The notes under the pieces were generated by a model. It did not search any database. It worked only from the letters and a program-made list of their open reading frames with translations, and was not told the origin of the DNA. DNA of 14,226 nt from Kiritimatiellia bacterium. Lineage in GTDB: Bacteria > Verrucomicrobiota > Kiritimatiellia > RFP12 > UBA1067. The stretch is taken from contig JAFVZE010000068.1 of the NCBI GenBank assembly GCA_017508315.1, positions 1 through 14,226 of the forward strand, written 5' to 3'. The position numbers and the translations under genes were made by a program. Of the stretch, positions 1 through 8,500 are shown in pieces. How positions within the stretch are numbered: the stretch's first letter is position 1; each line of letters begins with the position of its first letter.

Positions 1-956
1 ATAATCCGTTTAACGGTATCGCGGTCGCGGCGAAGTTGATAGCTGGCGAGCAGGCGGCGGAGATGGTCGATGCGCGGGAATTCGGCAAGATTAAGGATTT
101 AGCGAAATATGGGGAAGTCTGGGTTCATTCGTGCTGGTTGCCGGTAACGCTTAAGGCTTGTTGGCGAGTTGTCAAGGCGAAGAGGCCGCTTGTACGGATG
201 ACGCATGCGAATTTGGATCCTGTGAGACTTAGGTATCATAGCTGGAAGAAGTGGCTCGTGGGGCCGATTGAGCGGTGGCTTTTGCGCAAGGCGGATCGGA
301 TTGTTGCGACGTGCGAGGCGGAAGCGGAGTGGGTACGAATGTATCTTGGGAAGAAGTGTCCGGCTATTGAGGTGATGGATTTGAAGAGGTTTTTTAAGTT
401 GAACCACGAAATACACGAAAAACACGAAAAACACGAAAAAGGGGACGAGGAAGGGGATAGGTGTTTAACACATAAAAAACTGAATGTTCTTTACTTGGGG
501 CGGAGGCATCCGCTTAAGGGGGTTAAGTATTTAGAAAAAGCGGTGAAGGAGTTAGGGGTTAGGAGTCAGTGGGTAGGGGTTAGAGATGTAGAGAATAACT
601 CGAAACTAGAAACTCGAAACTTGGAACTGAAAATAGTATGCAATGCCTTTGGTGAAGAGTTGGAAAAAGTTTGGGATTGGTGCGACGTTCTGGTGTTGCC
701 GACGCTCTCGGAGAATTTCGGGCTCGTGGTCGCTGAAGCGCTGGAGCGCGGGAAGAGGGTTGTCACGACTGACGGGGCGCCGGTATGGGGAGAAGAAGAG
801 AGCGGTGGAGCGTGTGAGTGTGTGAGGGAGGGAGTTGTCGACAGACTTGGCGGGAAGCTCATTTATTTGAAGGGGTACAGGGATGGAAGCGATGAAGAGA
901 GGGTGAAGTTGTTGACGACGGCGATTTTAACGGTGTGCAGGGATGAAATGATTTGA
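1..956 (+). CDS. Glycosyltransferase, GT4-like (GT-B fold), 5' end cut by window edge
   Basis: This is a group 1 glycosyltransferase that would move a sugar from an activated donor onto a growing glycan at the cytoplasmic face. The frame is open from base 3, where it reads NPFNGIAVAAKLIAGEQ, so the first possible start in the window (TTG at 36) is internal and the true start lies upstream. The C-terminal donor-binding domain is clear: VLYLGRRHPLKGVKYLEKA at about 484-540, then LVLPTLSENFGLVVAEALERG at about 691-753, which is the typical GT4 motif with the second Glu of the E-x7-E pair. The inter-domain part carries three repeat-derived insertions (about 399-440, 551-587 and 597-632) that should sit in surface loops. 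The stop is TGA at 954-956, and a second glycosyltransferase follows 18 bases later, suggesting a polysaccharide cluster. The acceptor and sugar cannot be told. Family call is confident; whether the enzyme still works with its insertions is unknown. Confidence 0.85.
   Translation, partial: NPFNGIAVAAKLIAGEQAAEMVDAREFGKIKDLAKYGEVWVHSCWLPVTLKACWRVVKAKRPLVRMTHANLDPVRLRYHSWKKWLVGPIERWLLRKADRIVATCEAEAEWVRMYLGKKCPAIEVMDLKRFFKLNHEIHEKHEKHEKGDEEGDRCLTHKKLNVLYLGRRHPLKGVKYLEKAVKELGVRSQWVGVRDVENNSKLETRNLELKIVCNAFGEELEKVWDWCDVLVLPTLSENFGLVVAEALERGKRVVTTDGAPVWGEEESGGACECVREGVVDRLGGKLIYLKGYRDGSDEERVKLLTTAILTVCRDEMI
399..440 (+). repeat. Four 9-bp tandem units inside the glycosyltransferase gene
   Basis: Four 9-base units of the form cacgaaaaa run from 405 to 440 (first unit cacgaaata), preceded by ttgaac. 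Read in frame they give HEI-HEK-HEK-HEK, an insertion with no place in the GT4 fold. Nine-base units keep the frame. From memory, similar cacgaa tracts occur as dispersed repeats in intergenic and genic positions of PVC and other environmental genomes; this was not checked here. Confidence 0.85.
551..587 (+). repeat. Degenerate ttaggggttaggag-type tract in frame
   Basis: The stretch has repeated copies of g-t-t/a-a-g-g-g-g and g-t-t-a-g-a/g-g (551-565, 572-587), a G/T-rich low-complexity tract translating as GVRSQWVGVRD. Its composition differs sharply from the surrounding codons, and it sits just ahead of another repeat tract. It is read as a second repeat-derived insertion. Confidence 0.55.
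597..632 (+). repeat. Tandem ctcgaaac/ctagaaac-type tract in frame
   Basis: Units ctcgaaac, ctagaaac-like and ctcgaaac, then cttggaac, follow one another at about 599-627 and translate as NSKLETRNLELK. The near-octamer periodicity and A-richness are unlike the rest of the gene. It joins the preceding G/T-rich tract through a short spacer, so 551-632 may be one composite insertion. Confidence 0.65.
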
Positions 957-974
957 AGCTGAAAGGTGTGCGAC

Positions 975-2168
975 GTGAAAGTCTGGTTGATAAATCCTTT
1001 TGACAATACGCCGATGGAAGGATATCGTCCTCAACGTTATTGGCTGATGGGACGGGCGTTTCGCCGCGCCGGTCATGAAGTGGTGTATTGGACGAGCGAT
1101 TTCTCGCATGCGACCAAGCGGAAGCGGGAACTTGTTGCTTCAGTGGACGATGACATTGCGGTCGAAATGCTTGAAACTCAGCCGTATTCCCGCAATGTTT
1201 GTCTGTCCCGGATTCGAAGTCATCAGCGTCTGGCGCGAGAGTGGGCACGACGGGCCGAGACTAAGGAAGATATGCCTGATATTATCATCGCGAGTATGCC
1301 TCCGCTTGGGCTATGCGATGCGGCAAGGAAGTTCGCGGCACGTTGCGGAGCATTATTCATTGCAGATGTGCAGGACGCCTGGCCGGAAACCTTTGAACGC
1401 ATCCTGCCCGGTTTCGTGTTTTCGTTGTTGGGATTGAGAAGAGTTGCACGGCGGATATACACGGAATCGGATGGTGTAAGCGCAGTTGCGAAGCGATACA
1501 TAGATTTGGCACTCAAGTACGGGTGCAAGGCTCCGGCGGCGGTGTTCGGACATTCAATAGAAGGCTGCGGTACCATTGGCGACAAAAGGGTGTGTGATGG
1601 TGTGCTGCATCTGGCATACATAGGGAATATGTCATTGAGCTATGACCTTGAGACGGTGATCAGATGCGTTTCCGGAATGGACGATGTCACGTTGGATATC
1701 GCAGGGAACGGCCCGGATCGTCAACGCCTGACGGATTTGGCGGGGAGGCTGAAGTCAGGGCGTTCAAACATCAGGTTTCATGACTATCTGAATGAGGCTG
1801 AATTGGCAAATCTGCTTTTGACTTGCGATGCGGGTGTTATCCCCATGTTTCCGGACAGTTGTGTCGGAGTCCCCGGTAAGATGGCCGATTACGCCGCGGC
1901 AGGGTTGAAAGTGGTTGAATGTCTTGGCGGAGAGACGGCTGCTCTGGTTGATAGATTTGGGGTAGGGACGCATTATCATGCGGGGGACGCGGCATCGCTG
2001 CGCAAGGCGATAGATTCGCTCAGAAATATCGACAATGAGAATGCAAGGGCGGAATTCGCCGGGAATTTCGACGCTACGCAAGTAATGGATGGATACGTCG
2101 AGTGGGTGGCGGATGTCATGCGGCGTAAAAAGGGTCGGGGTGCCGCGCGCGGATTGCGCGATGAATGA
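975..2168 (+). CDS. Glycosyltransferase, GT4-like, WcaI/WbuB style
   Basis: A complete two-domain GT-B glycosyltransferase of about 397 residues. The N-terminal acceptor domain begins VKVWLINPFDNTP and has the segment GHEVVYWTSDFSHATKRKR, seen in EPS and O-antigen transferases of this subgroup; it continues with PDIIIASMPPLG and ADVQDAWPETF (a D-x-D-x-WPE-like motif). The C-terminal donor domain has LHLAYIGNMSLSYDLET, DIAGNGPDRQRL and PGKMADYAAAGLKVVE. In that last motif Asp stands where many relatives have Glu. I chose GTG 975 over GTG 966 because gaaagg at 961-966 lies 8 bases before 975 but abuts 966. The gene follows the previous glycosyltransferase by 18 bases, so they are probably co-transcribed. 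Donor and acceptor are unknown. No clear terminator hairpin is seen after its stop. Confidence 0.87.
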   Translation: MKVWLINPFDNTPMEGYRPQRYWLMGRAFRRAGHEVVYWTSDFSHATKRKRELVASVDDDIAVEMLETQPYSRNVCLSRIRSHQRLAREWARRAETKEDMPDIIIASMPPLGLCDAARKFAARCGALFIADVQDAWPETFERILPGFVFSLLGLRRVARRIYTESDGVSAVAKRYIDLALKYGCKAPAAVFGHSIEGCGTIGDKRVCDGVLHLAYIGNMSLSYDLETVIRCVSGMDDVTLDIAGNGPDRQRLTDLAGRLKSGRSNIRFHDYLNEAELANLLLTCDAGVIPMFPDSCVGVPGKMADYAAAGLKVVECLGGETAALVDRFGVGTHYHAGDAASLRKAIDSLRNIDNENARAEFAGNFDATQVMDGYVEWVADVMRRKKGRGAARGLRDE

Positions 2169-2229
2169 TCGTGATATATCGAATTCTGAAAGGGCGATAG
2201 GGGGGTGAGAGTTTCATTAAAATTTCCGC

Positions 2230-2259
2230 TTGCGCGGCGAGGGAAAAATTTGCTAAATT
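2230..2259 (+). promoter_or_regulatory. Candidate promoter with extended -10
   Basis: TTGCGC at 2230-2235 and TAAATT at 2254-2259 are separated by 18 bases. The -10 is preceded by tttgc, giving the extended form tttgcTAAATT. The same tttgcTA core recurs before the AraC gene (8680-8690). Transcription would begin at about 2265, right at the first stem-loop of the leader. The -35 is only moderate, so this is a prediction. Confidence 0.45.
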
Positions 2260-2260
2260 A

Positions 2261-2456
2261 ACCGCGTGGTGGAAATCATGCCGTCCGCGGTGCGGGCGGG
2301 AAGATGAAGGAGCGGAAAACCAAAAAGGTCCAGTTAGACTTTGAATCCTTCGGCGCGGCGACGCCTCCCTTTTCCGAAAAGGGCTTTCGCCGCGCGCATG
2401 AGGAAGAAGGCTGCTGCTGCACGCGGAACGTGCGGCGGCGGCCTTTCTCTTTTTCA
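2261..2456 (+). ncRNA. Structured leader or small RNA ahead of the giant gene
   Basis: Between the promoter candidate and the giant gene the sequence is rich in pairing rather than coding signal. Stem 1 is accgcg 2261-2266 with cgcggt 2286-2291. Stem 2 is a nine-pair helix 2353-2361 with 2387-2395, topped by a seven-pair helix ccctttt 2367-2373 with aaaaggg 2377-2383 and a ccg loop. Stem 3 is the terminator hairpin. I match it to no known RNA family (it lacks the SRP, RNase P and tmRNA signatures I can recall). It could be a stand-alone RNA of roughly 185 bases or a 5' leader controlling the giant gene by attenuation. No separate promoter is visible between the terminator and the gene, which favours a leader. 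Confidence 0.42.
2407..2454 (+). terminator. Strong intrinsic terminator hairpin
   Basis: aaggctgctgctgcacg (2407-2423) pairs over all 17 positions with 2429-2445, including three G-T wobbles, around the five-base loop cggaa. A T-rich run tttctcttttt (2444-2454) follows on the same strand. It ends 49 bases before the giant gene's ATG. The 5' arm base block 2417-2422 could alternatively pair with gtgcgg at 2290-2295, a weak hint of an antiterminator. Confidence 0.75.
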
Positions 2457-2490
2457 CCGGCGCTTTTCCTGAAAACCCACAAACCGAAAA

Positions 2491-2496
2491 AAGGAG
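2491..2496 (+). promoter_or_regulatory. Ribosome binding site of the giant gene
   Basis: aaggag lies 7 bases before the ATG at 2504 and fixes that start. It is the strongest Shine-Dalgarno sequence in this part of the window and lies downstream of the terminator, outside the hairpin. Confidence 0.8.
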
Positions 2497-2503
2497 ACAA
2501 TGC

Positions 2504-5500
2504 ATGAATCTCGAGCATCTCAAGGCGTTTCAGACCGCGGTAAACACATACAATGCTTCAAATGAAAACGTGCGCGTGGGTTTCGACCGTCCCCGGTCGG
2601 GCGCGGTACCCGACGCATCGCGCAGGATCGAGCCCAAGACCGCGTCTTTCGCCGCCGCCAACAACACCGAAGTGCGAGCGGCGCTGAAAGATGCGCTTAC
2701 GGCGGCTTTCGGGGTTCAACGGCTCGAGGAACTTCCTTCCGACGTGCGCAGGGTTCTCAAGATCCGCGATTTCAAACTTTCGCGGAACGGAGAGGTGAAA
2801 AGCCGCCGCCCCCTGACCATGCGGCGCATACGCGCCATTCTCGATGCGGTCAGAAAGGTCGCCGTCGATTCGACCGACGGCAAGGACGCCAAGCGCTCGA
2901 TAGAAAACGCGTTCAACGGCGGCCTTGATGTCCGCGGCGACGTCGAATCCGCGCTTGTGCGCCACGCCATCGCATCCGGGCGCAAGCCGATGACGTTCTC
3001 CATGCCGGGCGGCGGGCGCGTCGAAGTGCCGCTCGCCTGGCTGAAAGCGTACGTGAACGGCAAAGCCGGCGGGCATCTGGCCTCGCAGGTCGACATCATC
3101 CATAACGAGGTCCAGTCGGACATAACCAAAGGCTCCGCCATCTACCGGCATCTGTGCGAGGGGCGGGAATGCGTGCCTTCCGGCGAGAACCAGCGCGCGC
3201 TGCGGCATTATCTCGCGTTCGTGGCGTTTGCCGCCGGCAAAGGCTTCAAGAGCCGCTATTTGTCCGTTCCCGACGGAGACGGACGGCTCGCGGCGTTTCT
3301 CGGCGGCGGCGGTTCCGGCGGCGTGATAAGGCTCAAGGCCAACGAATCGATCGACCGGTCCGCCGGACGTCTGCTCCTCTTCAGCGATATCGACTGTCCG
3401 TCGGCCGGAAAGGAACTCATGCGTCAGCGGGATGTCGACGGTTTGTACCAGCGCCTTAAGTCCAATCCGCTCGCATCCGACATTTTGCGCCGCAAGACGC
3501 CGGGCGGCAGTTTCACGATCGCGCAGATGAGAGCGAACGTGCTGGCGGAATACCAGCGGGTTCTTACCGTGGCCGACGAGGAGGTGCTCGCGGACGCCCG
3601 TTTCGAGATCGGCAGTGTCGATCCCGAAACTCAGCAAGGGGCGGAGGCCATCTCAGGCACGAAAGCCTACCGCAAAATGATGGAATACCGCAGCGAACTC
3701 AGCGCGTTCAACGGGCATCTTTCATATCAGAGAGGCGATCTCGACCATCCCGACGAGCGTATCGCCGACGAGGTCGTGCTGAGCCGGGAAGAAATCGAAA
3801 AGTTTTCCGCGATGCCGTCCGATGTCGGAGTTCTCTCGCCGCGAAACGCCGCCAGACCCGCCGAGGCTGCGGCCGCCGCCCGTCCGCCGCGAGGGGAAGA
3901 TCTGCGGCTCGGCGACTACAACTGGCGCCGGGAACAGATTCGCAGGTGCGGCGGCGGCGAGTATCTGGAAGGCGTCGGACATCTGATCGAGGCGATTCGC
4001 GAAGGCATGCTCGAGGGTGTGGAAATGGAGGAGTTCGACAAACCCATTCTCAGCGAAAAAGACATTCCGCATCCGATCGCCGAACTGATCAGGGAAATCG
4101 ACGCCGATTGGCTCGCCGATTTCGCGTGGTACCGTTCCGTCCGGGCGGATTTGTGCGACCGGAGCGCCGCGCGCTCCGCCGGCGACAAACCGCTCCGGCC
4201 GTTTTGGGATGCGCTGCGCAGCGGAGAGTGTTCCCGGAACATTCCGGAGGCGGCCGCGGGAAAAATTTTCGAGATCATCGGAAAGTGCGGCATGTCGAAC
4301 GCGCCGGATTGGGAGCATGGCGTTCTGCGCACGACGGCCCGCAATCCCGAAGTCCGGGAAGCGGACCGCGCGGCCGCGACCGCCGCGGCGAGCATCTGGG
4401 GCTTCGGCGCGAACGGATTGACGAAGATCGTCCGCTATATCCAGGATTGCGGATACGACCTTAAATCGGTCAAGGGCGACGAGATCGAGATGCTTTCCAC
4501 TCTGGCGGCGCTGCACGATTTCAAGCTCGAGGATGTTCCGACGTTCATCCAGCGCCAGACCGGCAAGTCGCCGTCCGAAATCACGCAGAAGGATCTGGTA
4601 AGACTTTTCCGGCTCAAACAGGCCAACCGTCTCAACGACAAGGGTGCGGCGCTCAAAGGCGCCTCCGCCGAGGTCGCCGCCGTTCTCAAAGGCGACAAAC
4701 TGCCGTCGATGACGAAGGCCGGCGGACAGGATGTGACCGTGCTGCTCCGTGCCATGCGCCAACTTGCCGCATCCGGGGCCGGCGCTGCCGTGAATACGGA
4801 GTTTCTCGGCCGTCCGGTGGCTCTGCGCCTGACGAAAAGCGGTTCAATGGTGTTCTGCCTCGACGGCTTCGAGTTCCGGGCGGGAAAGACGCCGCGCGAG
4901 TTCACGGAGATTCTCGAAAACGATGCCGTTTCCCATCCCGACCGGTTCGGACTGCATCTCGTTCTGAAAATGCTTCCGCAGGTGCGCGGAGCGGATGAGA
5001 GCGCCGATCCGGTCGCGGCAAGCCGTTCGCGGGAACTGTGTCTGCGCTTTCTCGACGGATCGATCGGCATTAGGCCGGCGATGTTCGCGAGCGTGTCGAC
5101 GAAGGAACTCTACTGCATTGCCGAAGGGGTCGCCGACGGCCGCTACCGTCTGCGCAGCGGCAAACTGTCCCGGAAGGCGATCGGGAGCATGATCGAGCGG
5201 TCGGTGAATCCGGAAGTGCTGACGAGCAACGAGGCCGCGGAGATGTGCGCGGCTCTGCAGAAGCTCGGAGATGAAATCCGCGTGGACATGAACCGGAGCG
5301 CGCCGTCGTCCGCGCCGACGCGGAATCCCGCCGACCGGGACGTCAGGCTTGTGCACGCGCTGATGGCGGACTGTGTTCTCGACTTCAATTCCCTCGATTA
5401 CGACCGGTATCAGAAGCCGGGCGCCGACCGCGACGGGCGCATCATCGCCGTCATGCGCCGTCATGTTCCGGCGCTGGTCCGTCTGGTCAAGAATCCGGCG

Positions 5501-8500
5501 CTCGCCGCAAGCTTCCCGCCGGCGATTGCCGAAGTGATAAACGCGGCTTTCGGCAGACTGCTCAACGCGCTGACGCAGATCGAAGTCCTCAGACAGCTGC
5601 CGGACGAAACGCTTGCGCGGCATTTCGAATTTCTTCTCGATACGGTCGGCAGGCCGAGACTGGAATGGTCGCCGGCGATCGACGCGTATCTCGGCGAAAG
5701 ACCGGTGTCGGCTCCGAAAAAAAGCCTGCTCGGCGGCTTCGTCTCCACCATGTCGGCGGTGTTGGGGTTCCAGGCGGATCGGCAGACCATGGAGCAGCTT
5801 CCCGCCTTCATGCTCAAAGAGCCCATGCGCATGGCCATGGAGATGCTCTCGAACGCCGTCCCCGGAACCGAGGAACGTCTTGAGAGAGGCATTTCCGAAG
5901 TGATGAACCGGGTGCAGGAGGTCGTCTCGGCGGCGTTGCAGATGCCGCAGGCCGCCGGGGAGCGGGAACATCCGCTTTGGGCGCAGTCGTTCGACGAAAT
6001 CGTCGGAAATGCGATGTCCGATGCGGACGGCGGATACGGCAAATTCGTGCAGGAGGTGCTGATGACGTATTTTACGGCGTCGTCGCCCATCGAACAGCGG
6101 CAGATGACCGCTTCGCTCATACGGTATGTCGATGCGGGCTCGTCCAACGGGGCCATTCTCGGCGCGCTGTTCCGCGGAGCCGGGCCGCTGCTGCAGAAGA
6201 TGCTGCAGGGGCTGCCTCCGGCGGTGTTCGGCGAAGAGCTTTCCGAGGCGCTCAGGGACGTCAAGTCGAATCTGCAGCCGATTCCGGACAATTTCGTCAA
6301 GGCGGGAATGCAGCGCATAATCGACCGCTCCGCGGGACGGATTCATTCGATCAGCGTCGAGCGTTCGCTCGGGGCCGCTTCGGTCGGCCAGGCGTTTCTC
6401 TGCCGGATGGTCACGGACGAGCATCCCAAGGGAGAGGAGTGCGTGGTCAAGCTTCTGCGTCCCACCGTCAAAACGGCGATCGCCCGCGAAAGGGCGATTT
6501 TCGAAAATGCGGCCAGGGACGTGCCGGGGATGTCCAAGACGTTCCAGGGACAGCTCGAACGCATTCTCGAAGAGCTTGATTTCACGCTGGAGGCCACCAA
6601 TATAGATTTCGGCCGCAGCGTCTACGAGCAGCCGGCCTACCTGCGGCAGAAGAGCCTCATATCCGGCGGCGACATCGAAACTCTGTATCTCCATTCGCTC
6701 CATTCCATGGAGGTGCATCCGCTCGCGACGCCGACGATGGACTGTCTGGTTCTGAAGAAGGCTCCGGGGGAGACCTACGACCGTTACATGCGCACCATCC
6801 GCGACCGTCTCGAAGAAATCCGGCGCGGAGCGCAGATGCGCGACGGCGGCCGGATCGAAATCACCGACGCGACCAGGGCCGCGTCCGTCAAGCGCGAACT
6901 GGCGGACCTGTACGCGGATATGCTCAAGCGTCAGGGGTTCCTGGTCGATCTCACGAAAAAATGGGTGCACGAGGGGCTTTTCGGCAACGGCTTCTATCAC
7001 GGCGACCTGCACGCGGGCAACATCATGTCGGACGGCGCCGGGCTTACGGTGATCGATTTCGGCAACGCGACCCATCTGTCGGATTTCGAGCGTTCGCACG
7101 TGCTGCGCATGATCTCCGCCGCGCTCGTCGGCTGGCACGAGACGTTCGAGTCGTCATTCACCGCGCTTCTTTCTCCGGAAGGACGCGAGGAGTATCGGCG
7201 GAAGAACGGCGACGGGCGCATAACCCGCGACCTCGCGGACATTCTGCACAAAGGCACCAGACAGGATGTCGGAATGCGCATTTCCGCGGTGCTCATGGTT
7301 CTGCAGCGCCACGGCATTGAAGTCCCGAGTTCGATCTACAACTTCAACCAGTGCCAGATGCGGCTCGGAGCCACGGTGGACGAAATGAATTCGCTCATGG
7401 AGGAGGTGCGCTCGACGATGGCGCGGCTGTCGTTTGCGAAGTTCGACGGCGATCCGTCGGATGACAACTCGATAATGGCGACGTTCGTAAAGCCGCTCAA
7501 CGCGTTCATCAACGCGCTTTTCGGCGGTCCCGCCGCCGATATGCCCGCCGCCGCAGGCCACTGCGGGATATTGAAGGTGTACTGCGGCTGGCGGGCGGAT
7601 ACGCAGACATGGGATTTCGGGTCTTCGCCGATGATGGACAACTTCTGCAAAGAGATCGCCGATGACGTCAAGTTCAAAGAGGCGTATGTTCCGCTCATCG
7701 CCAGATTGCGCAATGTCCGACGCGTGGACGCGAAAGGCGCCGTTGCCGAAAACGGCGGCGCGGGGCAGAAGCTCGGCAACGTTTTCGACGCCTACCTCCG
7801 CAAGGAGAAGCCGACGCTTTCCGACCGCAGGGAACTTGCCGAGAGCATCTTCATGGCGACGCGCGAGCTCATCGACACGGCGTATGATTTCACGAAAATG
7901 GAAGCCGAAGGACAGCCCGTGAGTTTCCTCATGGCGGTGGGGGACGGGATTTCCGACAGCCTCTATACGGTGCGTACCACGCTCGGAAACCTCACTTCGG
8001 TCGAGCTGATGCGTGCGCAGGAGGCGGAGATCCGCAAGTCCGACGCGACGGCATCGCGCGTGAGCAGAAGCGACGAACTGGTCAGGGAGTATGTGCGCCA
8101 GAACGAAGAACTGAGGATAACGCAGGAGAATCTGGCCAAGATAAAGGAGGCGGCCGGCCGGCTGGCCCTGCCGTACGATCTGCCCGGACGCGACGGCAAG
8201 GGCGCATGGCTCCAGTCCGAAGAGGAGCGGCGGAAATTCTACGCCGTGATGCAGGTCGTCATTCAGAGACTGTTCGACGATCTGCGGGGGCAGGGGGTCG
8301 TGGGCGACAGGACGAATGCGATGCGCAGAATGCACTACACGCGCATCGCGATGCAGTATCTCGTCGACCGCGACGACGGTCTGCTGAACGCTTTGCGCGG
8401 TCTTACCGAGCGTCAGCGTCAGACGATATCGGCTGAGGCGCGCGATTTCTTCCGGGACGGAGCCGCAGACGACGGCGACCATCAGGCTCTTGATGCCGCG

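Noticed and set aside
405..440. A possible small CRISPR or tandem-repeat array
   Set aside because: Units are 9 bases with no spacers; it is a simple tandem within a coding frame.
859..1248. A 129-codon minus-strand frame across the junction of the two glycosyltransferases
   Set aside because: Composition is unlike the genes here and both plus-strand genes are clearly supported.
2169..2229. A terminator after the second glycosyltransferase
   Set aside because: Only short palindromes such as gatatatc are present, without a GC-rich stem or T-run.
2304..2507. A 67-codon frame overlapping the giant gene's start as ATGA, which would look like a coupled leader peptide
   Set aside because: It runs through the stem-loops and the terminator hairpin, its sequence (Cys run, Arg run, Pro/Phe/Ser) looks like translated structured RNA, and it has no clear ribosome site. 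A conserved peptide in relatives would reopen it.
4844..7138. A 764-codon open frame on the minus strand
   Set aside because: It lies wholly opposite the kinase-like gene, is rich in Arg/His/Asp typical of antisense frames in GC-rich genes, and has no family motifs.
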